A stretch of 64,000 nt of DNA from DASWLF01 sp963768765 (GTDB lineage: Bacteria; Desulfobacterota; Desulfobaccia; Desulfobaccales; 0-14-0-80-60-11), in the NCBI GenBank assembly GCA_963768765.1, contig CAVYJK010000005.1, forward strand, positions 23,921 to 87,920, written 5' to 3'. Under the pieces are notes generated by a model, which was not told the DNA's origin, did no database searches, and saw only the letters and a list, made by a program, of their open reading frames with translations. Positions 26,167 through 36,261 of this stretch are shown here, in pieces. A program made the position numbers and the translations under genes. Each line of letters opens with the position of its first letter. Position 1 is the stretch's first letter.

Positions 26167-26799
26167 AACAAAAAGAAGTACCAATAAACTTTGAATTGAC
26201 ACAAGAGCGCGAAGTCATATAGGATACGGCTGCAAATCTTACCTATCGGAACGCTGACTGCTGAGTTGGATCAGACCAAAACCCGAGAGATTTTAAAGGG
26301 CATCCTTTCCAGGTTTTGTCGTCGCCAAATATGATGAGAAGTTGGCTTTCCACCCCTGAGAACCTCCTCTGGAAGATTTCCTTCCTCAAAGCAAATCTCC
26401 GGCGCCAATCGAATGACGGTTTTTGCATAGCTGTAGCGGAGTTAGCCGAGGGCGTCCCTAAATTGGGCCCCCGGCACTGGGCCTAGGCCTGGCCGCAATG
26501 GATTTTGTCTTAAACCGCAGGGGAGCGCTGGCAATGCGGAGGGCCCGTCGCCGGACGGAGCTATTCGGCCAGAAGGCTTTCCGGCAAAGTTATAGGCCGC
26601 CGAGGCCGCCGGCAGGGCCTGCCATGATGCTCTGCCGGCAGCCGTGGCTGATGGCTACCCCCTGGCTTTTCCCTGGCTGAGGGCCGCCGCCGGGAAGTTG
26701 GGGGGATCCCTTCTTGAAGCGAGGTGGCGAAATCCAACGGATTATTACTGCCAAAGTATTCTAAATAAAAAGGCATTTCCACAAGGAGAGGAACGGGCT
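26167..26799. other. Long intergenic stretch with a candidate promoter
   Basis: No gene was recognised in these 633 bases. TTGACA (26196-26201), 16 bases, then TATAGG (26218-26223) is a reasonable sigma70-type promoter that would give a long leader before CoA-transferase I. Near 26582-26650 there are short GC-rich palindromes around GCCGGCAGG. Confidence 0.4.
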
Positions 26800-28137
26800 A
26801 TGGCGACAGAGGATTATTTCAAGTGGGCGGAATCTGTTTTTGACCCTTCAAAAACGTTCGAGAAACCGGAGGCCCTGGCAGACATCAAGGTCGTTGAGCT
26901 CTGCACCCTGATTCTGGGTCCTTCTCTCCCCAGTTATTTGTCAGAACTGGGTGCGACGGTCTTCAAGGTGGAGCTCCCCGGCGCCGGGGACACCATGCGG
27001 TCCCTGACTCCCTTTGCCAAGTTTTTCAAGGGCACTGCCTTTGGATATTTAAAGGAAGCCCGCAACAAGTACCATATCACCATTGATGTGCGCATGGATG
27101 AAGGTAAAGAACTCTTCCGAGATCTGGTCAAACGTTCCGATGTGGTGGTGGAAAACCTCCGGGCCGGGACCATGGATCGCTGGCAGATCGGCTACCGGCA
27201 ATTAAGCGAGATCAACCCCAGGCTTATCTACATTGCTCTGAATGGCTTCGGGCAATGGGGTACGTACTTGGAAAGGCCTTCTTATGACGCCATCGCCCAA
27301 TCCGAATCGGGTATGGCCTGGATTACCGGCTTTCCGGACAAGCTTCCCCTGAAATCCGGCATCTGGTTGGCTGATTATTTTGGCGGGCTCATGGGGGCGG
27401 CGGGAGTGCTGGCAGCACTGGCCTACCGTGATCGGACCGGGAAAGGCCAATATATCGAATTTTCTCAGGCAGAAAATCTCATCCGGGTGTTGGATTGGAC
27501 CTGGCTCTGGCAACATTTCACCGGGAAGCAACGGGAGCGCTTTGGAAACCGGGACGTGGCCATCTGTCCGTCGGATATCTTCCGGGCCAAGGACCAAATG
27601 GTGGGCATCGCCGCAGTCACCGATGGCCAGTTCAAAGCACTGTGTGAAGCCATGGGCCGGCCTGAGTTGGCTCAGGATGAGCGCTTTGCCACCCACCTGG
27701 CCCGCCTCCAGGAGGAAAATGCCACCGCCTTACTGGAAATCATCCGGCAGTGGGCCGCCGGAAAGACCTATGCCGAAATCGATCAGCTGGCTTGCCGGCA
27801 CGGTTTTGCGGCTCACCAGATCTCCGGCGCCCAGGATAAATTTGAGGATGAACACCTCCTCCGGCGCAATTTTACCTATAAGGTGCAAGATGCCATCTAC
27901 GGAGAAGTGGTGGAAGAAGGGATCTGCCCAAAACTTTCGGAAACCCCGGGCCGCATCAAATGGGCCGGCAAGCCGGTGGGGTTTGACAATGAGTATGTCT
28001 TGAAGCGTTTCCTGGGGTTGAAGACCGATAAGATCAAGGGATTGAAAGAGAGGAACATCATCGGCAAATGGGCCGATCAGCCGGGAAGGAAACCCCCGGA
28101 GGATTGGGACGGCAAGAGCGGCGTGATCCTGTTTTGA
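26800..28137 (+). CDS. Class III (CaiB/BaiF family) CoA-transferase I
   Basis: A 445-residue protein from ATG 26800, preceded by AAGGAGAGG. N-terminal features are IKVVELCTLILGPSLPSYLS and LGATVFKVELPGAGD; RNKYHITIDVRMDEGKEL is the family segment following the CoA-binding loop; RPSYDAIAQSESGMAWITG holds the Asp expected to carry the acyl group. The C-terminal part has WAGKPVGFDNEYVLKRFLGL. Such enzymes move CoA from a donor thioester to a free acid. The overlap of function with the next gene suggests a heteromeric enzyme or two transferases with different acids. Substrate cannot be read from sequence. Confidence 0.92.
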   Translation: MATEDYFKWAESVFDPSKTFEKPEALADIKVVELCTLILGPSLPSYLSELGATVFKVELPGAGDTMRSLTPFAKFFKGTAFGYLKEARNKYHITIDVRMDEGKELFRDLVKRSDVVVENLRAGTMDRWQIGYRQLSEINPRLIYIALNGFGQWGTYLERPSYDAIAQSESGMAWITGFPDKLPLKSGIWLADYFGGLMGAAGVLAALAYRDRTGKGQYIEFSQAENLIRVLDWTWLWQHFTGKQRERFGNRDVAICPSDIFRAKDQMVGIAAVTDGQFKALCEAMGRPELAQDERFATHLARLQEENATALLEIIRQWAAGKTYAEIDQLACRHGFAAHQISGAQDKFEDEHLLRRNFTYKVQDAIYGEVVEEGICPKLSETPGRIKWAGKPVGFDNEYVLKRFLGLKTDKIKGLKERNIIGKWADQPGRKPPEDWDGKSGVILF

Positions 28138-28196
28138 TTCTGCCGGAGATCAACCAAAACCGAATCCTTCACGGGTCTTCCAAAGGAGATAGATTT

Positions 28197-29529
28197 ATGG
28201 CGCCCCATGATGAAGATAAAAAAATAAGTTGGTCTGATTGGATCCGGGAACGGGACGATCCGGCCGAGGCTCGAACCAAACCCGAGGCCTTGGACCACCT
28301 CATGGTCCTGGATTGCAGCCATGGCAGCCTGGCAGGTTGTTTTGCCAGCTCCATCCTGGCCGAATTGGGCGCGGAAGTGATTCGCATCGAAACTCCCGGG
28401 GGCAATCCCGAACGGTCCTTCTCGCCTTGGGGCTTTATGCATATGGAAACGGGGTTGGGCTACCTCAACGAAGGCCGCAACAAGTTCCACGTTTCCCTGG
28501 ATCTTCAGAATCCCGAAGGACGGGAGATTTTCCGCAAGCTGGCCAAGCGGGCCGACGTCGTCATAGAAACCTTTTTGCCCGGCACCATGGATGAGTGGGG
28601 GATCGGCTACCGGCAGCTCAGCGTGGATAACCCCAGACTCATCTATTGCGCCATCTACATCTATGGCCAGTTTGGTCCGAAAGCGGCCTGTGGCAAAGCC
28701 GATGCTGATGTGGCGGGTCAGGCTTACTCCGGAGTCACCGCGGTTACCGGAGAACTCCCTGAAGATCCTGAGAACCCGAAACCCTCCGAAGTTTGCACCA
28801 AGCAGGGGAATTGGATGGCCTGGTATGCCGGGGGGGCCTTTGCCGGCGTGGCCATGCTGGCCGCCCTGCACTTCCGGACCCTTTCCGGCAAGGGTCAGTT
28901 CATCGATGTCTCGCCGGCAGAAGCCCTGGGCCGTCTCATCAATTACGGTCTTACTTATTACCAGGAATACAAGGATATTATCCCCCGGGTTGGCAACTAC
29001 GATGTCGGGAGTCTTCCCCTACACCTATTTCAAGTGCAAGGACGGGTTCACCTTTCTTTCGGGCTTTTCCGACATCAACTGGAAGGCGCTGTGCGCCGTC
29101 ATCAAACGCCCCGATCTCCAGGCCCAATATCCCACCATCTTCCATCGGCTCAATCTGGACAACATGAAAATAATCTACAAAGAGATTGAGAAGTGGACCC
29201 TGGCCCACACTTATGATGAAATTTACGACGCCGTCATGGATTACAACAAAAATGTGGGAGTGGGGGTGGTGGTTCCTGGCCGGGTGACGCCCCCCATGGA
29301 CACCATGAAGACGGAAAACTGGTGGCTGAGAAATTCCTTCGAAAAGGGCAAGGACCCCTATTATGGGGAGTTGATCATCGCCAACCAGGCCTGGAAGATG
29401 ACTGAAACCCCGCCCCGGGTCAAATGGGTCTGCCGTCCGGTGGGGGCGGATAACGAATACATTTATAGCCTGAAGCTCGGCCTGGGGCCGAACCAACTGG
29501 AAGCACTCAAGGGAAAGGGGATCATTTAG
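28197..29529 (+). CDS. Class III CoA-transferase II (frame broken near 29007)
   Basis: A second CaiB/BaiF-type protein, about 443 residues after correction. It starts MAPHDEDKKISWSDWIRERD with CAAAGGAG upstream. Visible motifs are HLMVLDCSHGSLAGCFASSI, LGAEVIRIETPGGNPE, RNKFHVSLDLQNPEGREI and DADVAGQAYSGVTAVTG, which keeps the catalytic Asp position. The frame breaks in GTCGGGAGTC (29007-29009); removing one G gives DVGVFPYTYFKCKDGFTFLS and restores the frame to the stop at 29529. It begins 60 bases after transferase I and probably forms a pair with it. The break is likely a sequence error. Confidence 0.9.
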
Positions 29530-29674
29530 GGGTGCCCCGGGACCTCTTTGCCTTTCCAGAGAAGCAGCGGGTTAGGAAAAACTCTGCGTCCTCTCTGCGG
29601 GCCGGGAAAACTTTCACGAATCTTACAATGGGGCTTCTCAACGGTTAAGATTAACCTGGAAGGGAGGGAGAAAC

Positions 29675-29866
29675 ATGACGTTCGAGGAGATTAAAGCTGC
29701 GATAATGAATCTGGATGACACGGGACAAAAGCGGGTGGTATTGGAAGTGCTTCCGGCGATCTGGCCCCAAATAGTGGGGGATGACTCCTGCCTCCGTCTC
29801 TTAAGGGGGCTGGTTGACGACGAGAGTGTCAGAAAATACCGGGAAGAGCACTTAGACCACATTTAG
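29675..29866 (+). CDS. Small acidic protein, hypothetical
   Basis: A 63-residue protein starting MTFEEIKAAIMNLDDTGQKR, with a strong GGGAGGGAG ribosome-binding site. It is helical, with no TM helix or metal motif. The N-terminal pattern resembles short proteins such as those accompanying radical or transport enzymes, but no family was recognised. It lies between the second CoA-transferase and the unknown membrane protein gene, on the same strand. Confidence 0.6.
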   Translation: MTFEEIKAAIMNLDDTGQKRVVLEVLPAIWPQIVGDDSCLRLLRGLVDDESVRKYREEHLDHI

Positions 29867-29935
29867 GCCTATCCCAGAACTTGAATCTCTAAGAGGGCCA
29901 TCCAAGCCGGTGGACCAAAGAAAGGGGATGAAAGT

Positions 29936-31237
29936 ATGGCAAATCCAGCAGCACTTCGGCCGCGTTGGGGTCAGCCCGCCACGGGTATCGTTTCATTGAT
30001 CGTCTTTCTTATCATCGCCTGGTTTATCTGGTATATTTTCAGTGATCCCCGGGGGCCGGTGGCCTCGTTTCCGTACCCCTTCGTGCTGTATCTGGCGATG
30101 ATGATTCTGGTAGGGCTCTGGCAACACATGTTCCTGGGGGATTGGCCTTTTCAGAACTTGCCCCAACCAACCCGGGGGATCGTGGAAACCATTTTTAACC
30201 TGATTCTGGTGTGGTTTGTCATCCATGTGGTTTTTTACCGCATCCTGGGGGTGGGTTTCAACTTCCTCAGCCAGGTCAATCTGGAATCCCTGGCCGCGGC
30301 CGGCAAGACGACCCTGGCGGAGGCTTGCGGCAAAACCTTGACCCTGCAAGCCCTGGTCAATCCCGCCGCCCGGTTTGGGGAAAGGGCGGTGGTGACTTTC
30401 GTCTTGATCGGCTTTTTTAGTTATCCTTTCGTCACCATCCTCTTTGCCAAATGGCCCATCAGACCCAGTGATCTGACCCAGCCCCAGGCCGGCCTGGCGG
30501 AGCTGGGCTGGTGCAGCATGTTGACCATGTTCTTCTACACCATTCTCATCGTGCCCTTCTGGGGATTAGTCTATGGTAAGCTCTTCGGAACCTCCTACGG
30601 CCTGGGGTTCCCCTGGTGGGCCGGCATCGCCGGAACCGGGCACGTGCACTGGGTCTTTGGCTATTGGGAATGGATGATTATCGTCTTGTTCATGACCCCC
30701 AACGTCTGGCGCATGAAACCATGGTCCGTGATAACCCTGCCCCAACCCTGGAAGGGCCTGATCTCCTTTGTTCTCACCGTGATTCTCGGCTATTTCCTGG
30801 CCTGGCTCTGCGTGAAACTGGCCCCCCTCTGGTTGCCCATGAGCGAAGTCATCCACCATTTGCCGGCCTCAGACGCAGGGAACCCCCTGCGTTTCCTGTG
30901 GTATCACGCCGCCGAAATCGCCGGCTTCACCCTCATCCCCTTCCTTATCTGGCACCACTATTTCGACGACATGGCGCCCCAGGCGGACAAGGATTCGTGG
31001 GGGGCCTTCTGGTTCCGGACCGTGGGCGTCCTGGTGCTGTGCGTGGTGAATTACCTCTTCTACTACTACCTCAATTTTGGCCACTGGGGCCTGGGCATCC
31101 ACCATATGGCAGGCGGAATCGCAGAACGGGTGGTCGGCGGGGAATCCCTCATCTGGAACTTCTGGTGGATCATTCCGCTGCTCTGGAACGAATGGTTTTT
31201 CCACAAATGGCCGTTCTACGTCCATGCGGAACACTAA
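29936..31237 (+). CDS. Unknown polytopic membrane protein rich in Trp and His
   Basis: A 433-residue protein with about ten TM helices (approx. 17-36, 45-66, 81-104, 150-171, 191-215, 226-253, 270-298, 320-340, 360-380, 405-425). Conspicuous polar or aromatic motifs are GTGHVHWVFGYWEWM, IWHHYFDDMAPQADKDSW, FGHWGLGIHHMAGG and LLWNEWFFHKWPFY. The paired histidines suggest metal or haem binding, or proton-coupled transport. I recognise no family. AAAGGGGATG precedes ATG 29936. Placed between CoA-transferases and isobutyryl-CoA mutase, it may be the transporter for the acid degraded by the island; this is inference from context only. Confidence 0.75.
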   Translation: MANPAALRPRWGQPATGIVSLIVFLIIAWFIWYIFSDPRGPVASFPYPFVLYLAMMILVGLWQHMFLGDWPFQNLPQPTRGIVETIFNLILVWFVIHVVFYRILGVGFNFLSQVNLESLAAAGKTTLAEACGKTLTLQALVNPAARFGERAVVTFVLIGFFSYPFVTILFAKWPIRPSDLTQPQAGLAELGWCSMLTMFFYTILIVPFWGLVYGKLFGTSYGLGFPWWAGIAGTGHVHWVFGYWEWMIIVLFMTPNVWRMKPWSVITLPQPWKGLISFVLTVILGYFLAWLCVKLAPLWLPMSEVIHHLPASDAGNPLRFLWYHAAEIAGFTLIPFLIWHHYFDDMAPQADKDSWGAFWFRTVGVLVLCVVNYLFYYYLNFGHWGLGIHHMAGGIAERVVGGESLIWNFWWIIPLLWNEWFFHKWPFYVHAEH

Positions 31238-31656
31238 CGGCTGGGGAGGTCGGCCCCCGGGGCCTTGTTTAGTGGCCTCTTGACGGCCCGGTCAAGATAA
31301 CCGAAGTGGTGACTCGAGGCCATTCCAAAACCGGTTCACCCTGTCACGCTGAGGGCAGCGAATGGTCTAGGTTTTTGGAATGATTAGATTTTGCGCTGCG
31401 CTCAGAATGACATTCCTCTGCGAAGGTAGGTCTTGAAATGGCTTGTCAAAACTCGGCTTCGGTTTAGACTAAGGTTACGGGCCACCGGCTCGCGGGCCCC
31501 ACCCCGGCGAGGAGGGCACCAGCGAGATCCAGCGGCTGATTATTGCCAGGGAGTTGCTCCGCTGAAGGGGTGCCAGGGCCAAACCCTTCTCTGCTACCTC
31601 CTCTGGCCGGAGTGGGAAGAGGCGTTTCCAAATCAGTCAGATCTTAGGGGTTGATT
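31238..31656. other. Intergenic stretch containing a family A repeat
   Basis: No gene seen. The main content is the repeat at 31321-31441, listed separately. AGGGG upstream of ATG 31657 is the only other signal. Confidence 0.4.
31321..31441. repeat. Dispersed inverted-repeat element, family A
   Basis: Outer ends CATTCCAAAACC and TCTTGAAATG are inverted copies with mismatches. Inner arms TGTCACGCTGAGGGCAGCGA and GCGCTGCGCTCAGAATGACA are the typical palindromic core of the family, present also at 25172 and, split by another insertion, at 36262-36587. Confidence 0.7.
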
Positions 31657-34600
31657 ATGTCAACAGCATCACCAAAGAAAGAAACGCAGCAAAGGATACG
31701 ATTTGTTACCGCCACCTCGCTGTTTGACGGTCATGATGCCTCGATTAATATCTTCCGGCGTCTCCTGCAGCGGGCTGGCGCCGAGGTGGTACATTTAGGG
31801 CATAACCGCTCCGCCAAGGAGATTGTTTATACGGCGATTCAGGAGGGGGTGCAAGGCATAGCCGTCAGTTCTTATCAGGGGGGACATATTGAGTTCTTTA
31901 AATATATCAAGGACCTTCTGGATGAGAACGGGGTGGGATTCATCAAGGTGTTCGGCGGCGGGGGAGGAGTTATCATTCCTGAGGAGATCCAGGAACTGGA
32001 AGCGTATGGCATAACCAAGATATATTCCCCGGAAGACGGCCAGAAGCTGGGGCTTCTTGGGATAATCCAGGATATGATAACCCGGACTTCAGAAGTAAGT
32101 TTCCCTCCCCTTCCGGAGGACTGGAAAGATAAGATACTGCAGCGTCACAGTCTTATTGTCACCCAGTTAATCTCCCTCGTTGAAAATAATCATGAAGCGG
32201 CTGCTTTTGATCAAATCCGGCAGCAACTTCCAACTCCCCTCAAAAAGTCGGCGGTGGTCGGCATAACGGGAACCGGCGGTTCGGGCAAGAGTTCCCTGGA
32301 AGATGAGTTTATCCGCCGGTTTCTTAGCCATTATCCGGATAAAACCATTGCTATCCTGGCCATAGATCCCACCAGGAGAAAGACCGGCGGCGCCCTGCTG
32401 GGCGATCGCATTCGCATGAATTTCGTCAATCCCGAAAAGGTCTTTATGCGCTCCCTGGCCACCAGGGAATCGGAAAGCGAGCTCTCCCTGGCCCTGGAGG
32501 ATTCCATAAATATCCTCAAAGCGGCGGGTTATGACCTGATCATCGTGGAGACCCCGGGCATCGGACAGGGTGATATCTCCATTACCCAGTACGTCGATCT
32601 GGCGGTTTATGTTATGACCGCAGAATATGGCGCTCCCACGCAACTGGAAAAAATCGACATGCTGGATTTTGCCGATATGATTGTGATCAACAAGTTTGAT
32701 CACAAGAGTTCACTTGACGCCTTGCGGGAGGTCAGGAAACAATACCGAAGAAACCATAATATCTTTCAGGTGCCCGATGAGGAGCTGCCCATAATTGGCA
32801 CCGTGGCCAGCAATTTCCAGGATCCTGGTCTGAATGTCTTTTTCGTAAGTGCCTTATCTGCTTTAAAGCAAAAGGGTTTTATCGATTGGCGCCTCCCCCG
32901 GGCGGAAGGCTATTCTCTTAAGGAGTCGTCGAGATCGGCAATCATCCCGACTCACCGGCAACATTATCTCAGCGAAATTACCCACACCATTCGCAGGTAT
33001 CATGAAAAAACCGGGAAAGCGGTCACTGAAGTAAAGAAGCTCGAGGCCATAAGGACCGTAAGCCAAGAATTAGGCTTAAATCTTTCTGACCGGGCCCAAG
33101 AGATTGAGAAAGAGCTCGATCCGGAAGTGGTTGCAACCCTCAAAAAATGGGAAGAAACTAGAGAACTCTACTCTAAAGATGAATTCGAAGTAAAAATCCG
33201 GAATAAGGTGACTCGGACCAGTCTTTACAGTGAATCGCTGGCTGGCTTAAAGATTCCTAAAGTTGCCCTGCCGGATTTTGCCAGCCTGGCAGACACGGTG
33301 AAATGGCTCAGAAAAGAGAATCTGCCCGGTTATTTCCCGTTTACCGCCGGCGTATTTCCCTTTAGAAGAGAGGGGGAAGACCCCAAGAGACAATTTGCCG
33401 GGGAAGGCACCCCTGAGCGGACCAATGCCAGATTTCATTACTTGACCAAAGACGATGATGCCAAGAGATTGAGCACCGCCTTTGACTCCCTGACCCTGTA
33501 TGGCGATGACCCTGCAGAAGAACCGGATATTTTTGGGAAAATTGGGGAAAGCGGCGTCAGTATCTGCACCCTGGAGGATATGAAGAGGCTCTATCAGGGC
33601 TTTGATCTCTGCGCCCCCAACACCAGCGTATCCATGACCGTAAACGGGCCGGCGCCCATATTGCTGGCCTTCTTCTTCAATACCGCCATCGATCAGCAGA
33701 TGGATAAATTTGAGGCAGAAAATGGCCGCCAACCTGATATGGCAGAGCGAGAGGGTATCAGGAAATCGGTCTTATCAAATGTCAGAGGGACGGTGCAGGC
33801 TGACATCTTAAAAGAGGATCAGGGACAGAATTCCTGTATTTTTGCCATCAGCTTTGCTTTAAGGTTGATGGGGGATATTCAGCAGTATTTTATTGAAAAT
33901 AACGTGAGAAATTTCTATTCGGTAAGCATCAGTGGCTACCATATTGCGGAAGCAGGGGCCAATCCCATTTCCCAGCTTGCTTTCACTCTGGCCAATGCCT
34001 TTACTTATGTGGAGTATTACCTGAGTCGCGGGATGAAAATAGATGATTTTGCTAAGAACCTATCATTCTTCTTCTCCAGCGGCATGGACCCCGAGTACAA
34101 TGTGATTATTAGAGTGGCAAGGAAAATCTGGGCAATTGCTATGAAATATAAGTATGGAGCAAATGGAACTAGTCAAAGGCTTAAATGTCATATGCAAACC
34201 TCAGGACGTTCGTTGCATGCCCAAGAGATGCAGTTTAATGATATTCGGACAACGCTACAGGCCCTGATGGCTCTTAATGATAACTGCAATTCCCTGCATA
34301 CCAATTCTTATGACGAAGCCGTGACCACCCCTACGGAGGAATCCGTCAGAAGGGCTATGGCGATTCAATTAATCATAAGTAAGGAATATGGCATTTTTAA
34401 AAATCAAAATCCGTTGCAGGGTAGTTTCATCATGGAAAGATTGACCGACATGGTGGAAGAGGAAGTCCTGAAGGAATTCGACAGCCTCAGCCGGCGGGGC
34501 GGGGTGCTCGGCGCCATGGAAAGCTATTACCAACGAGGAAAGATCCAGGATGAATCGTTATATTATGAACTTAAAAAGCACACGGGGGAATATCCGATTA

Positions 34601-34893
34601 TCGGGATAAATACCTATATAAATCCGAATATTTTGTCGGAAAATTATTGCCGGCCGCCCACTCAACTGACCAGAGCAACCTACGAGGAAAAGCGGACCCA
34701 GCTGGAAAATCTGCAGAAATTTCAGCAAGGGCATCAAGGCCAAGCGGAGGCGGCCCTTGATTCTCTCAAAAAGACGGTCCTGACCGGTGGCAATATTTTT
34801 GCCGAGTTGATGAAAACTGCAAGGGTAGCCAGTCTCGGCCAGATAACCCAAGTGCTTTATGAGGTCGGCGGCAAGTATCGCAGGAATATGTAA
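31657..34893 (+). CDS. icmF: IcmF, fused isobutyryl-CoA mutase with GTPase chaperone
   Basis: A 1078-residue protein in the order typical of IcmF: N-terminal B12-binding domain (about residues 18-145, with FDGHDASINIFRRLL as the His-ligand motif), MeaI-like G-protein chaperone (about 170-420, P-loop GITGTGGSGKSSLEDEF, VETPGIGQGDIS, VINKFDHKSS), then the acyl-CoA mutase TIM barrel (about 500-1050, with LCAPNTSVSMTVNGPAPILL). The enzyme interconverts isobutyryl-CoA and butyryl-CoA, and related forms act on isovaleryl/pivalyl-CoA. ATG 31657 has AGGGG upstream; TTG 31651 is an alternative. By eye its GC is somewhat lower than neighbours. Context with CoA-transferases, acyl-CoA dehydrogenase and Etf points to oxidation of a branched C4 or C5 acid. 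Confidence 0.95.
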   Translation: MSTASPKKETQQRIRFVTATSLFDGHDASINIFRRLLQRAGAEVVHLGHNRSAKEIVYTAIQEGVQGIAVSSYQGGHIEFFKYIKDLLDENGVGFIKVFGGGGGVIIPEEIQELEAYGITKIYSPEDGQKLGLLGIIQDMITRTSEVSFPPLPEDWKDKILQRHSLIVTQLISLVENNHEAAAFDQIRQQLPTPLKKSAVVGITGTGGSGKSSLEDEFIRRFLSHYPDKTIAILAIDPTRRKTGGALLGDRIRMNFVNPEKVFMRSLATRESESELSLALEDSINILKAAGYDLIIVETPGIGQGDISITQYVDLAVYVMTAEYGAPTQLEKIDMLDFADMIVINKFDHKSSLDALREVRKQYRRNHNIFQVPDEELPIIGTVASNFQDPGLNVFFVSALSALKQKGFIDWRLPRAEGYSLKESSRSAIIPTHRQHYLSEITHTIRRYHEKTGKAVTEVKKLEAIRTVSQELGLNLSDRAQEIEKELDPEVVATLKKWEETRELYSKDEFEVKIRNKVTRTSLYSESLAGLKIPKVALPDFASLADTVKWLRKENLPGYFPFTAGVFPFRREGEDPKRQFAGEGTPERTNARFHYLTKDDDAKRLSTAFDSLTLYGDDPAEEPDIFGKIGESGVSICTLEDMKRLYQGFDLCAPNTSVSMTVNGPAPILLAFFFNTAIDQQMDKFEAENGRQPDMAEREGIRKSVLSNVRGTVQADILKEDQGQNSCIFAISFALRLMGDIQQYFIENNVRNFYSVSISGYHIAEAGANPISQLAFTLANAFTYVEYYLSRGMKIDDFAKNLSFFFSSGMDPEYNVIIRVARKIWAIAMKYKYGANGTSQRLKCHMQTSGRSLHAQEMQFNDIRTTLQALMALNDNCNSLHTNSYDEAVTTPTEESVRRAMAIQLIISKEYGIFKNQNPLQGSFIMERLTDMVEEEVLKEFDSLSRRGGVLGAMESYYQRGKIQDESLYYELKKHTGEYPIIGINTYINPNILSENYCRPPTQLTRATYEEKRTQLENLQKFQQGHQGQAEAALDSLKKTVLTGGNIFAELMKTARVASLGQITQVLYEVGGKYRRNM

Positions 34894-35103
34894 TAATGCC
34901 TGGGGAAGGGCCTGCGCCCTACCATTATCGGAACCCGACCGGCCCCAAGCCTCCCAGGGTTCCGGTTCGCCATTAAGCACTTCAAAAAGACACTTTCTTC
35001 CTTCCCCAGGAGTGAGACAGACAGGCAAAAAACTAAGGGGTTCTCTGCCTGGAACAAGTAATGGAGATTTAATCCTGCCGGGTTCGAGGAAAGGGGAAAG
35101 CCT

Positions 35104-36261
35104 ATGCAGTATGATCTGACCGAAGAGCAGCAGCTGTTGCAGGATATGGTGAGGCGGCTGGCCAAGGAAAAGGTGGAACCAGGCGCGGCCAGGCGGGATC
35201 TCGAGGGCGTCTTTGACTGGGAGATGGTGGAGCTGCTCCGGGAAAACGGTCTGTTTGGAGTCGATTTTGATGAGGCCTACGGGGGGTCGGGGGCGGGCAT
35301 GCTGGCCCTGGCCATCGTCGTGGAGGAACTTTCCAAGGTGGACGCGGCCTGTGGGCTGTTGATCGCCGTTCAGGAATTGGGCAGCCTGCCCATTGTGCTG
35401 TCCGGGAATGAAGAGCAAAAGCAACGGTTCCTGCCCAAGCTGGCCTCAGGTGAGCATCTTGCCGCCTTTGCGGTGACCGAATCTGCCGCCGGTTCCGATG
35501 TGGCGAGACTGCGATGCCGGGCGGTAAAAGACGGCAACTCGTATATCCTCAACGGCGCCAAGACTTTCATCTCCAATGGCGGGGTGGCGGATATCGTCAC
35601 CCTGCACGGGGTCACCGATCCCCAAGGGCCTTCCCATAAAAACGCCTCGGTGTTTGTGGTGGAAAAGGGCACTCCCGGCTTCTCCGTGGGGAAAAAAGAA
35701 GACAAGATGGGGATTCGCTGGTCGGACACCGTTGAGCTCGTGTTTGAGGACTGCCGGGTGCCGGCCGAAAACCTGCTGGGCAGGGAGTCCAGGGGATTCC
35801 CTGTATTGATGAAGACCCTGGATTTTTCGCGCCTGGGCATCGCGGCCCAGGCCATCGGCATTGCAGCCGGGTCCCTGGAATACGCCGTGGCCTACGCCAA
35901 GGAGCGGGAGAGCTTCGGCAAGCCCATCATCCGGCATCAGGGGGTGGGCTTCAAGCTGGCTGACATGGCCATGAGAACCGAAGCGGCGCGACAGTTGCTC
36001 TATAAGACCTGCGCCCTCTACCAGGAGCAGCCCAAGGACATGAGCCGACTCAGTGAGCATTTGGTGCGCTTGAGCGCCATGTCCAAGTGTTTCTGCGGGG
36101 ACGTGGCCATGTGGGTCGCCACTGAGGCGGTGCAGGTACTGGGCGGCTATGGCTACATCAAAGAGTTCCCGGTGGAGCGGATGATGCGAGACGCCAAGAT
36201 TACCCAGATCTATGAAGGCACCAGTGAAATTATGCGCCTGATCCTTTCGAATATGCTTTAG
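35104..36261 (+). CDS. Acyl-CoA dehydrogenase, butyryl-CoA dehydrogenase-like
   Basis: A 385-residue FAD enzyme with LTEEQQLLQDMVRRLAKEKV at the start, FAVTESAAGSDVARLRCRAV, ISNGGVADIVTLHG, and the catalytic glutamate in QIYEGTSEIMRLIL near the C-terminus. Length and end are as in short-chain acyl-CoA dehydrogenases that feed electrons to EtfAB. AAAGGGGAAAG lies before ATG 35104. Substrate range is not readable but a C4 acyl-CoA fits the neighbouring mutase, hydratase and Hbd genes. A repeat element starts directly after its stop codon. Confidence 0.95.
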   Translation: MQYDLTEEQQLLQDMVRRLAKEKVEPGAARRDLEGVFDWEMVELLRENGLFGVDFDEAYGGSGAGMLALAIVVEELSKVDAACGLLIAVQELGSLPIVLSGNEEQKQRFLPKLASGEHLAAFAVTESAAGSDVARLRCRAVKDGNSYILNGAKTFISNGGVADIVTLHGVTDPQGPSHKNASVFVVEKGTPGFSVGKKEDKMGIRWSDTVELVFEDCRVPAENLLGRESRGFPVLMKTLDFSRLGIAAQAIGIAAGSLEYAVAYAKERESFGKPIIRHQGVGFKLADMAMRTEAARQLLYKTCALYQEQPKDMSRLSEHLVRLSAMSKCFCGDVAMWVATEAVQVLGGYGYIKEFPVERMMRDAKITQIYEGTSEIMRLILSNML

